A stretch of DNA of 17,082 nt. Source: Thermoplasmata archaeon. GTDB lineage: Archaea > Thermoplasmatota > E2 > UBA202 > JdFR-43. Every line of letters begins with the position of its first letter. Position 1 is the first letter of the stretch. A program made the position numbers and the translations under genes. Below, piece after piece: positions 1 to 6,582 of the stretch. The notes beneath the pieces were generated by a model that made no database searches, was not told the origin of the DNA, and worked only from the letters and a program-made list of their open reading frames with translations. The stretch is from positions 1 to 17,082 of the forward strand of contig JAGGXG010000081.1 in NCBI GenBank assembly GCA_021163175.1. Reading direction: 5' to 3'.

Positions 1-873
1 GCTCTTATCTCCTTCGCTTTCATATTTCTTAAGCACCTCCTTCACCATTTCCTTTAATTTCTCAGCCCTTTTTATACCTATCCCTTTTATTTCAATCATA
101 TCATTTATATCCATTTCATATATCTGGCGGGCATTCTTGATTCCGGCTTTTTTAAGCTCTTCAAGCGCGAGTTTGTTCAAACTCAACTCATCTATACTCA
201 CACTTTCCAGTTTTTCAAGCATTTCCTCCTTCTCGATTTCAGCCTTCGTTCTTGTTTCCTTCGCCTCTTCTTTCGCCTCCTCCAAAATATCAATCTCATC
301 TGGCAGGCGAGCGCCTGGAGGCATAATGCGAACTTTTACACCTATAATGCCAGGCTTTGTCTTAGCTGTAGCTATTCCTTCGTCCATAACACGGCTCGCA
401 ACCTCGCCACAATATTTTATATATCCCATTGTGAATTTCTCGGTTCTATGTCGGTCTCCGGTAAGTTTGCCAGATATAATGACCTGGCAGCCCCTTGCGC
501 CTGCATCCATGATGCGACGCACGGTGGAATGGCCAACACGTCGAAAATGCCAGCCTCTTTCCAGAGCAGCAGCAACCTTCTGAGCCATGAGTTGCGCATT
601 AAGGGCAGCTTTATCACTAACTTCCTCTATCTCAATCTGTGGATTCTCAAGCCCAAATTTATTGGCTATTGTTTCTGTAAGTTCCTTTATTCTCTTTCCT
701 CCTCTCCCTATGATTAAACCTGGGCGCTCTACTTCGAGCGTTATGAGCGTGCCCAATGGAGTTCGTTGTATTTTTATTCCGCCGAAGCCAGCTCTCTCAC
801 TTTCCTTCATCAAAAACTCTTTTAGCAACACCCTCTTTTGATTCTCCTGTACAAATTTTCTTTCTATCGCCAT
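1..873 (-). CDS. rps3: 30S ribosomal protein S3 (uS3), 3' end outside the window
   Basis: S3 sits at the mRNA entry side of the small ribosomal subunit. The frame opens with MAIERKFVQE at 873 and is still open at base 1, giving 291 visible residues and no stop. A type-2 KH domain is visible, with its GRGG loop at residues 56-59, followed by the C-terminal S3 domain (GHSTVRRIMDAGARG near 114-128 and the IMPPGARLPDEID region near 183-195). Residues from about 196 form a charged linker, and about 225-285 resemble a helix-hairpin-helix module with IKGIGIKRAEKL at 262-273. That extension is absent from short archaeal S3 proteins. The gene starts 1 nt after the L22 stop, and GAGG inside the L22 end serves as the ribosome binding site. 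It is the last gene of the operon visible here. Confidence 0.95.
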   Translation of the reverse strand, partial: MAIERKFVQENQKRVLLKEFLMKESERAGFGGIKIQRTPLGTLITLEVERPGLIIGRGGKRIKELTETIANKFGLENPQIEIEEVSDKAALNAQLMAQKVAAALERGWHFRRVGHSTVRRIMDAGARGCQVIISGKLTGDRHRTEKFTMGYIKYCGEVASRVMDEGIATAKTKPGIIGVKVRIMPPGARLPDEIDILEEAKEEAKETRTKAEIEKEEMLEKLESVSIDELSLNKLALEELKKAGIKNARQIYEMDINDMIEIKGIGIKRAEKLKEMVKEVLKKYESEGDKS

Positions 874-874
874 G

Positions 875-1315
875 TTATCTTTCCTCAATTATTATCTCCA
901 CATTCGTTGTCCTTTCATTCCATGCTGAGCTTCTTCCCATAGCGCGGGGCATGTAATTTTCAATAACACGTCCTTTATATGTTGAAATATGGGCTATAAC
1001 CATGTTATCTGGATCAAGTCCTTTATATTCAGCATTGTTTATTGCATTCTTTAGAACTTCCAGAATTTTCTGGCTTGCTTTTACAGGATAGCCTCCTGGC
1101 CCAATACCACTTTTGTGGGCTCTTTCCGTATTATGAGTCTTGAATGGTATGGGCTTTTTCAACGCTATCACTTCTTCCAGTAGTTTTTGGGCTTCTTTCA
1201 CCTTCATTCCTTTTATGGCACGAGCTACATTCTCAGCATGCTTTGGCGAGCAATGTAAGTCGCGTCCATAAGCACGCGCCGTTTTTTCCGGATCCAAATA
1301 TCTCGAGTATTTCAT
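875..1315 (-). CDS. rpl22: 50S ribosomal protein L22 (uL22)
   Basis: L22 lines the peptide exit tunnel of the large subunit. The 146-residue length is normal for archaea. Recognisable pieces are the N-terminal LDPEKTARAYGRDL, the KSGIGPGGYPVKA segment in the middle, and the C-terminal GRVIENYMPRAMGRSSAW followed by the terminal beta strand EIIIEER. The gene lies 12 nt downstream of S19 and ends 1 nt before the S3 start. The Shine-Dalgarno signal before its ATG is weak (only TGAT), so it probably depends on translation of S19 just upstream. Confidence 0.96.
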   Translation of the reverse strand: MKYSRYLDPEKTARAYGRDLHCSPKHAENVARAIKGMKVKEAQKLLEEVIALKKPIPFKTHNTERAHKSGIGPGGYPVKASQKILEVLKNAINNAEYKGLDPDNMVIAHISTYKGRVIENYMPRAMGRSSAWNERTTNVEIIIEER

Positions 1316-1327
1316 ATTATCATTTCA

Positions 1328-1750
1328 TTACTTCAACGGTAGATATTTTGAAGAGCGGGTTGCTCCAACACCTGGCCCAGTATGCTTAACCTCTTTTCTT
1401 GTCAAAGCAAACTCACCCAGATAATGCCCAACCATTTCAGGCTGTATTTTTACTGGAACGAATTCCTTTCCATTGTGAACGGCTATGGTATGACCAATAA
1501 ATTCAGGCAATATAATCATATCTCTACAATGAGTCCTTATAACTTTGCCATCCTCATTTTTCCTTATTTTCTGAAGCAAGCGATATTGCATGGGCGTTAA
1601 TCCACGCTTTAAACTCCTTCTTGCGCGAGATGGAAGATAGGGCAAAATCTCCTCAATGCCCATTTTCTTTAAATCCTCTACCTTAATGCCCCGATAGAGG
1701 AATTCCTTTTTGCTTTCAATTTCAATCTTCCTTCTCTTTCTCCTCGCCAT
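1328..1750 (-). CDS. rps19: 30S ribosomal protein S19 (uS19)
   Basis: S19 is in the head of the small subunit and, with S13, contacts tRNA and the large subunit. The protein has 140 residues. It has a basic start (MARRKRRKIE), an archaeal N-terminal extension, and the conserved C-terminal signature with IGHTIAVHNGKEFVPV followed by MVGHYLGEFALTR. The start is supported by AGGTGAT four bases before the ATG; this ribosome binding site overlaps the L2 stop codon. The spacing to L2 is 4 nt, so the two genes are probably translationally coupled. Confidence 0.96.
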   Translation of the reverse strand: MARRKRRKIEIESKKEFLYRGIKVEDLKKMGIEEILPYLPSRARRSLKRGLTPMQYRLLQKIRKNEDGKVIRTHCRDMIILPEFIGHTIAVHNGKEFVPVKIQPEMVGHYLGEFALTRKEVKHTGPGVGATRSSKYLPLK

Positions 1751-1754
1751 TTAA

Positions 1755-2459
1755 TCACCTTTTGCCCGTTCTGCGAGCAGCTATTGAACCAACTTTCCTG
1801 CCTGGCGGCGCCCCTCTCGCCACTGTCTTAGGCCTGCCAACATGCTGGTGGCTGCCTCCGCCGTGAGGGTGATTTACAGGATTCATTGCAACGCCGCTCG
1901 TAATCGGGTATATCTTCGCTCTTGCCCTTAAAGCATGGTGTTTTTTACCAGCTTTAACGAAAGGCTTGTCATCTCTACCGCCGCCAGCAGCAACTCCTAT
2001 CGTAGCCCTGCAGTTTGCGAGAAACATTTTATGCTTTCCAGATGGAAGGCGAACTATAACACCATTTTTTTCATGCGATACTATTGTAGCATAACTTCCA
2101 GCAGCTCTAACAAATTTTCCTCCATCTCCTGGCTGAGCTTCGATATTGTAAATGGGTGCTCCCTGTGGAATCGCCCCCAATGGCAAAACATTGCCTGGCT
2201 TTACAATGGTTTCGTTAGTGAATTTGATTTTCTCTCCAACCATCATTCCTTCATAAGCAATAAGCTTTGCCATGCTTCCATCATATAGCTCAACCAATGC
2301 AAGAGGAGCTGTGGTTCCAGGATTATGAATAATATCTTTGACAACGCCTTCATATTCTCCAAGCTTCGGATAACTAACTGGACCCTTATGCTTGAAAGAT
2401 GGGCTCAAATAATGGGGCTTTCCTGCACCTCTCCTTTGCAACCTTAACCTTTTTCCCAT
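1755..2459 (-). CDS. rpl2: 50S ribosomal protein L2 (uL2)
   Basis: L2 is needed for subunit association and peptidyl-transferase centre assembly. The protein has 234 residues, normal for archaea. It begins MGKRLRLQRRGAGKP, has a middle OB/SH3-like region (GDGGKFVRAAGSYA, residues about 112-125), and carries the signature NPVNHPHGGGSHQHVGRP close to the C terminus, including the histidine important for peptidyl transfer. The start ATG at 2459 is preceded by GAGGTG with 5 nt spacing, and this site overlaps the L23 stop codon. L23 ends 9 nt upstream. Confidence 0.97.
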   Translation of the reverse strand: MGKRLRLQRRGAGKPHYLSPSFKHKGPVSYPKLGEYEGVVKDIIHNPGTTAPLALVELYDGSMAKLIAYEGMMVGEKIKFTNETIVKPGNVLPLGAIPQGAPIYNIEAQPGDGGKFVRAAGSYATIVSHEKNGVIVRLPSGKHKMFLANCRATIGVAAGGGRDDKPFVKAGKKHHALRARAKIYPITSGVAMNPVNHPHGGGSHQHVGRPKTVARGAPPGRKVGSIAARRTGKR

Positions 2460-2468
2460 TTTTACACC

Positions 2469-2726
2469 TCAGAATATACCAATCCTCATTCCTATATCTT
2501 CAGCATTATATTCAGGCTTAAGCTTCACTGTTGCAATCTTCCCTCTTTTGCCAATCTTCGTGGTCACTTTTTCAACCTTAACATCAAATATTTTTTCCAC
2601 CGCCTCTCTTATCTGCTTTTTGTTAGCATCCATTTTGACTGCGAATTGCAATGCATTATTATTCTCAATCATGGCAAGTGTTTTTTCTGTGACGTAAGGA
2701 TGCAATATTATCTCATATGGATTCAT
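2469..2726 (-). CDS. rpl23: 50S ribosomal protein L23 (uL23)
   Basis: L23 is at the tunnel exit and is a docking site for the signal recognition particle and nascent-chain factors. I chose the ATG at 2726 (MNPYEIILHPYVTEKT, 85 residues) over an in-frame GTG at 2735. GGGTGAG lies 4 nt before the ATG and contains that GTG, so it works as the ribosome binding site. Known archaeal L23 proteins also begin close to this NPYEII segment. The gene overlaps the last 14 nt of L4. The VTEKT motif and the KVEKVTTKIGKRGK strand are typical of the family. Confidence 0.94.
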   Translation of the reverse strand: MNPYEIILHPYVTEKTLAMIENNNALQFAVKMDANKKQIREAVEKIFDVKVEKVTTKIGKRGKIATVKLKPEYNAEDIGMRIGIF

Positions 2727-3477
2727 ATTTCTCACCCAGTATATTTATTGCATTCAAAGTATATAATGTTAGTCGTCCAGCATGTCCGCCGGGAGCGAGA
2801 TGCTCAACATTTATTTCATCTGCCGTAACAACATCAACGCCTACCAAATTTGAGGCAGCTTTTTCAATATTTTCTTTGTTTCCAGCAACAATTAACAATG
2901 ATTTCGGCACTTTATATCTCCTCCCCCTCATTTTTCCCTTGCCAGCTCTGATATGCTTTCCTTCTTTGGCTCTTTTCAAATCCTCGCCAACTCCAAGTTT
3001 TTCTAAAGCAGCAACAACCTCTTTCACTTTTTTCAATTCCTCAAATTTATTTTCAACTATTATTGGCAGCTCGCCTTCATAGCGATGGCCTCTCTGCTTC
3101 ACCAATTCAATGTTTGCTGTGGCTGCTATCGCCGACAAACGAGCAAGAAGCTTTTCCTTTTTATTGATTCTGCGAGCCCATATTTTTTCAGCTTTTGGAG
3201 GATGTGCTCGTCGCCCATGATATGTTCCTGGTGCTCTTGCTGCCCTTCCAGTAGCAATGCGAGGAACGCGAGCCATTCCACGACCGGGTCCAAAGCTTTC
3301 AGCAACATAATCTTTTCCAGCTGTTGGCTTCGCCCCATATGGCTGGCGTCTATTAGCACGCATTACAAGGAATGCTTTTTTTATTAAATCAGGACGATAT
3401 TCAAATTCAAATATTTTGGGTAAATCAATCTCTTCTATAATGCTACCATCTATACCATAAACCTTTCCCTTCATCAT
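2713..3477 (-). CDS. rpl4: 50S ribosomal protein L4 (uL4/L1e family)
   Basis: L4 binds 23S rRNA and helps form the exit tunnel constriction. The 254-residue protein matches the archaeal/eukaryotic L4 type. It starts with KVYGIDGSIIEEIDLP, has the tunnel-loop region RRQPYGAKPTAGKDYVAE and GRGMARVPRIATGRAARAPG (about residues 42-84), and ends with the LAPGGHAGRLTLYTLNAI segment. Two adjacent ATG codons (3477 and 3474) overlap the L3 stop. A G-rich run upstream is better spaced for the second, so the true protein may lack the first Met. The end overlaps L23 by 14 nt. Confidence 0.96.
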   Translation of the reverse strand: MMKGKVYGIDGSIIEEIDLPKIFEFEYRPDLIKKAFLVMRANRRQPYGAKPTAGKDYVAESFGPGRGMARVPRIATGRAARAPGTYHGRRAHPPKAEKIWARRINKKEKLLARLSAIAATANIELVKQRGHRYEGELPIIVENKFEELKKVKEVVAALEKLGVGEDLKRAKEGKHIRAGKGKMRGRRYKVPKSLLIVAGNKENIEKAASNLVGVDVVTADEINVEHLAPGGHAGRLTLYTLNAINILGEKYESI

Positions 3478-4463
3478 ACCCCCTGCTTGCTTGTTGTTGA
3501 GATGTAAGTTATTTCTGGCATCTCAACTTTCACGCCTTTGATGTACCTTATAGCATGTCTCATTCTTATAATGCGCTTTACACTTCCTGGCAAACTACCA
3601 TGAACAATAACATACTCATTTCTTACAATACCATAATGAGGAAAGCCCCCATCAGGCGTGATTTCCTCGCCATTCTCTCCAATCTTCAATATACGCTTGT
3701 TATATTCCGTTCTCTTATGGAAACCCATCTGTCCAGCTTGCGGAACAGTAGGGCGAACCCAAGAAAGCCATGGACCAAGTGTTCCAATCATACGGCGGTG
3801 CTTCCTGTTCTTATGATGCAAAAGCTTAACCCCCCATCTTTTAACGGCTCCCTGAAATCCCTTCCCTTTTGTAACAGCAATGGCATCCATCATGTCTCCC
3901 TCCTTGAAAACATCTTTTATGGTTACTTCTTTTCCAAGTAACTCGTTAGCATATTTAAAGCGGTCCTCCAGGCTTGCGCCGCCAACACGTATTTCCATTA
4001 TATGTGGTTTCTTCTGTGGCACTCCTGTAATTTTCCAAGGCTCCGTCATTGCCAAAACGCGAATATCATCATATTGCTTAACTTCCTTCTCCTTCTTTTT
4101 CTTTGGAACTGGAATAACATCCTGCAATTCTTTTATGGCATCGCCATCAGCCCATATCTCTGTTAAACTTTTCATCCCATATGGTGTCTTTTGATATAAG
4201 CGTAAAGCAAAAATTTTCATTGGAGGAGTTTCAAGAACAGTGACAGGAACAAAAACTTGTTGCCCACTTGTCGTGGAAGTGGGGCGATAATCAACAACCA
4301 GAACATGGGTCATTCCCGCTTTGTAGCCAGCAAAGCCCTGCAAATAAGGCTTGCTTGCTCCATTATCGGAAGGCCAACTTCTTATGGTTGGCACTATACT
4401 ACGAGCTCTCTTTCGAGGCGAGAATGCATGTGAGCCACGCTTTGGTTTGCTATGTTGAGCCAT
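3474..4463 (-). CDS. rpl3: 50S ribosomal protein L3 (uL3), first gene of the ribosomal operon
   Basis: L3 is an early assembly protein that reaches the peptidyl-transferase centre. The 329-residue protein starts MAQHSKPKRGSHAFSPRKRA, the archaeal/eukaryotic type of N terminus. It continues with FAGYKAGMTHVLV (about 44-56), a family signature, and later VTKGKGFQGAVKRWGVK (about 203-219) followed by HRRMIGTLGPW. GGGTG lies 5 nt before the ATG, and a TATA box about 25-34 nt upstream suggests that transcription starts very close to the start codon. The L3-L4 junction is overlapping, and the order L3-L4-L23-L2-S19-L22-S3 is the standard archaeal arrangement. Confidence 0.97.
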   Translation of the reverse strand: MAQHSKPKRGSHAFSPRKRARSIVPTIRSWPSDNGASKPYLQGFAGYKAGMTHVLVVDYRPTSTTSGQQVFVPVTVLETPPMKIFALRLYQKTPYGMKSLTEIWADGDAIKELQDVIPVPKKKKEKEVKQYDDIRVLAMTEPWKITGVPQKKPHIMEIRVGGASLEDRFKYANELLGKEVTIKDVFKEGDMMDAIAVTKGKGFQGAVKRWGVKLLHHKNRKHRRMIGTLGPWLSWVRPTVPQAGQMGFHKRTEYNKRILKIGENGEEITPDGGFPHYGIVRNEYVIVHGSLPGSVKRIIRMRHAIRYIKGVKVEMPEITYISTTSKQGV

Positions 4464-4487
4464 TTTTGCACCCTAATATCCGAGCAC

Positions 4488-4497
4488 ATATATAAAA
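4488..4497 (-). promoter_or_regulatory. TATA box for the ribosomal protein operon
   Basis: On the minus strand the sequence reads TTTTATATAT, a good archaeal TATA box. The L3 start codon at 4463 lies 25-34 nt downstream. Archaeal transcription usually starts about 25 nt past the box centre, which puts the 5' end around 4466-4470. The leader would then be absent or only a few bases, even though GGGTG sits at 4469-4473. No clear B-recognition element precedes the box. Confidence 0.6.
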
Positions 4498-4561
4498 CCA
4501 ACGTTTAAAAAATTTTGGATGAATGGGCAAAATTTTCACAATGTTTTTGTATTGATAAAAA

Positions 4562-4575
4562 ATCACAATTGTGAT
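4562..4575. repeat. 14-bp perfect palindrome across the start codon of the RDD gene
   Basis: ATCACAATTGTGAT is a perfect inverted repeat, and its right half includes the GTG start codon at 4571. A half-site-like TCACAAT also occurs at 4536-4542, 27 bp upstream, inside the 107-bp divergent region between the L3 operon and the RDD gene. This could be an operator for a dimeric regulator, but a 14-bp palindrome can also occur by chance in AT-rich DNA. Confidence 0.35.
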
Positions 4576-5755
4576 ATGGGAGCTTGTATTTTACATATTA
4601 TTCCCTCTGCTCCTTATGCTATTCATATCCATATTCTTCGTTTTTTATTTTCCTTCATTCATTGAAATAGGCATGGGAAGGAGAGAGCTCGGTTTACTTT
4701 TCATCGGTCCTCTCCTTACAACCTTCATAAATATGCCCATTTTCATGTACAAAAATTACTTCCTCGCCATAAACATTGGCGGCGCCCTCATCCCTCTAAT
4801 AATGTCCTTTTATTTAATAAAGGAAAATGAGCTGAGCTTTCAAAAAATTCTGGTTGGCGTTTCAATTGTTGCTACTGCAACATATATGGTAACGAAAGTT
4901 ACAAATGAAGGAGTGATTTCATATTTTCCATTCTATCTGTTCCCATCCATCCTCGCTTTCCTCATTTCCCTCCTCTTCCATTTTCCATATCCCAAAGCCT
5001 GCGCCTATTCTTATTCTACAGCAACCCTCGGTGTAATAATAGGTGGCGATTTCAGCCATCTGCCAGAGATTTTCTCCCATCAATTCATGGGCTCGATGGG
5101 CGGCGCCGGCATGTATGACATGGTCTACATTGCTGGCCTGCTATCTTTTTTCCTTTCATTCATTTTCATAAAGAAAAAGAAGGGGAACAAGAAAGATAAA
5201 CATCTCGAAGAGCTAAAAAGATATCTTATGATTTTGAATGATGAAAGCCTGTGGAAGCACTACAGCATGCTGAAAAATCTGGATGGATGGAAGTTCAGGA
5301 GAGAAGCAAAAAAGTTATGGTGGAAAATAGGATACATGCTATCGGATTGTTTTGCCAACGAGCTGGAAAGAATGGCTTCTTTTTTAATCGACCTCGCCAT
5401 AATAGCATCTTTTTCTTTCATAGCGAGTGTTTTCAGGATATTCTACTTCTTCCATTCTTTCATTACCTCTTTCTTCGTTTCCTTTAATCTATTGCTCCTA
5501 TTTTATTTCTTCATTCTGGAATTTCTGTTCAATGCGACGATTGGGAAAGCATTTTTTGGAATAGAAGTAAGGAAAGATAATTTTCAAAAGGCAGATTTTA
5601 TCGATGCATTCACAAGAAATATATTACGCTTCCTGGATATGCTCGCCCTCTTTTATATCATAAGCATTGTTATGATTGCCACCACACCGAAAAAGCAAAG
5701 AATAGGTGATATCATTACTGGAACAATTGTGGTGAGGGAAAAATGCTTGAGATAA
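4571..5755 (+). CDS. Membrane protein: DUF1614-like N-terminal half fused to a C-terminal RDD domain
   Basis: This 394-residue membrane protein appears to be a two-part fusion. Residues 1-200 carry several hydrophobic helices with features I associate with DUF1614 proteins: FINMPIF (52-58), INIGGALIPL (68-77), and a GSMGGAGMYDMVYIAGLL segment (174-191). A charged linker spans about 201-262. The RDD domain follows, with ERMASFLIDLAI (266-277), NATIGKAFFGIEVRK (321-335) and KKQRIGDIITGTIVV (374-388), which hold its conserved Arg and Asp positions. The function is unknown; RDD proteins have been linked to ion transport and stress. The start is GTG; an in-frame TAA lies 15 nt upstream and no Shine-Dalgarno is visible. 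The end overlaps carS by 13 nt, so the two are co-transcribed and probably co-translated. Confidence 0.8.
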   Translation: MIWELVFYILFPLLLMLFISIFFVFYFPSFIEIGMGRRELGLLFIGPLLTTFINMPIFMYKNYFLAINIGGALIPLIMSFYLIKENELSFQKILVGVSIVATATYMVTKVTNEGVISYFPFYLFPSILAFLISLLFHFPYPKACAYSYSTATLGVIIGGDFSHLPEIFSHQFMGSMGGAGMYDMVYIAGLLSFFLSFIFIKKKKGNKKDKHLEELKRYLMILNDESLWKHYSMLKNLDGWKFRREAKKLWWKIGYMLSDCFANELERMASFLIDLAIIASFSFIASVFRIFYFFHSFITSFFVSFNLLLLFYFFILEFLFNATIGKAFFGIEVRKDNFQKADFIDAFTRNILRFLDMLALFYIISIVMIATTPKKQRIGDIITGTIVVREKCLR

Positions 5756-6282
5756 TATGGCAATCTATAATATGGATTCTGCCTGCATACATAGCGAATG
5801 GCTCCGCAGTCCTGCTTGGCGGAGGCACACCAATAGACTTCAATAAAAAATGGCGGGGAAAACCAATTTTTGGAAAGGGCAAAACATGGCGCGGTTTCAT
5901 TGGCGGCGGCTTAGCCGGCATGATTGCCGGAGTCATAATAAATGAGTTTATTGCATTTGATGGGAAATATGGCATTGTTATAATAGCATCGCTTTCATTT
6001 GGTGCGCTGCTTGGCGATCTATTCAAAAGCTTTGTAAAAAGGAGGATTGGAAAGAAAAGAGGAGAGAAATGGATCATAGCTGATCAGCTTGATTTCTTGA
6101 TAGGAGCTTTTCTTTTATGCTATGCTGTAAGCTATGTTCTCCAGCCCTATATAAATGAAAATTGGTTTACAACGCATTTCACAATATGGCATATCTTGTT
6201 TCTTCTCATATTCACACCATTTTTACATTTAGCAACAAATATATTGGCTTACCTGTTTAAGTATAAGGAAGTTCCGTGGTAA
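5743..6282 (+). CDS. carS: CDP-archaeol synthase (CDP-2,3-bis-(O-geranylgeranyl)-sn-glycerol synthase)
   Basis: CarS transfers CMP from CTP to unsaturated archaetidic acid, giving CDP-archaeol, the branch point for archaeal polar lipid head groups (EC 2.7.7.67). The 179-residue protein has the family hallmarks: PAYIANGSAVLLGGGTPIDF (14-33), a GKGKTWRGFIGG segment (44-55), GDLFKSFVKRRIGKKRG (91-107), ADQLDFLIGA (113-122) and the C-terminal HLATNILAYLFKYKEVPW (162-179). Several hydrophobic helices place it in the membrane. GGTGAGG at 5731-5737, 5 nt before the ATG, supports the start. It overlaps the RDD-fusion gene upstream and is followed after 2 nt by a small cysteine-rich gene, making a three-gene operon. 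Confidence 0.93.
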   Translation: MLEIIWQSIIWILPAYIANGSAVLLGGGTPIDFNKKWRGKPIFGKGKTWRGFIGGGLAGMIAGVIINEFIAFDGKYGIVIIASLSFGALLGDLFKSFVKRRIGKKRGEKWIIADQLDFLIGAFLLCYAVSYVLQPYINENWFTTHFTIWHILFLLIFTPFLHLATNILAYLFKYKEVPW

Positions 6283-6284
6283 AT

Positions 6285-6452
6285 ATGGACGAATTATGCG
6301 AGATATGTGGTGTAAGAAAGGCAAAATATGAATGCATTAGATGTGGAAGAAAAGTTTGTGCCGATGATTTCTGGGTAATGCTTGGATTATGCAAGCTATG
6401 TGTGCCAGAATCACAATACAAGGAATGGAAGAAAAAGATAGGAAGAGTTTGA
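6285..6452 (+). CDS. Small cysteine-rich putative zinc-binding protein, 55 residues
   Basis: I read this frame directly: ATG at 6285, TGA at 6450-6452. The protein starts MDELCEICGVRKAKYECIRC. Cysteines at 5, 8, 17, 20, 25, 36 and 39 form CxxC-x8-CxxC-x4-C-x10-CxxC. The first part resembles the HIT-type or B-box-like zinc fingers (C-x-x-C, Tyr-x-Cys-x-x-Cys, Cys, then an acidic Asp-Asp-Phe). The C terminus is basic (KEWKKKIGR). It starts 2 nt after the carS stop, with only GTGG as a possible ribosome binding site, so translation is probably coupled to carS. The dense cysteine pattern and tight spacing argue that it is a real gene. The function is unknown; protein or nucleic-acid binding is plausible. 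Confidence 0.75.
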   Translation: MDELCEICGVRKAKYECIRCGRKVCADDFWVMLGLCKLCVPESQYKEWKKKIGRV

Positions 6453-6550
6453 ATACGTAGAAACCTCAAGTTAAAGCTATATCGCACAAATACATCTATT
6501 ATATTTCTCAGCCCCATACCGAATCGAGGATATGAAATGTCCATCTGCAA

Positions 6551-6563
6551 AAAATACTTATAG
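6551..6563 (+). promoter_or_regulatory. Promoter of the C1 peptidase gene
   Basis: An A-rich stretch followed by CTTATAG (6557-6563) resembles a BRE plus TATA box. The box centre is about 23 nt before the peptidase ATG at 6583, as expected for a leaderless mRNA. No Shine-Dalgarno precedes that ATG. The rest of the 6453-6582 spacer holds no coding signal I can see. Confidence 0.5.
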
Positions 6564-6582
6564 TGAGAAAAAATGAATTTTC

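Noticed and set aside
137..583. Plus-strand frame opposite S3
   Set aside because: Low-complexity Ser/Phe-rich product, antisense to the clear S3 gene.
2727..2735. GTG start for L23
   Set aside because: It lies within the ribosome binding site of the better ATG at 2726.
6257..6550. 97-codon minus-strand frame across the carS end and small zinc protein gene
   Set aside because: The opposite strand holds a cysteine-patterned gene coupled to carS. This frame has no recognisable domain.
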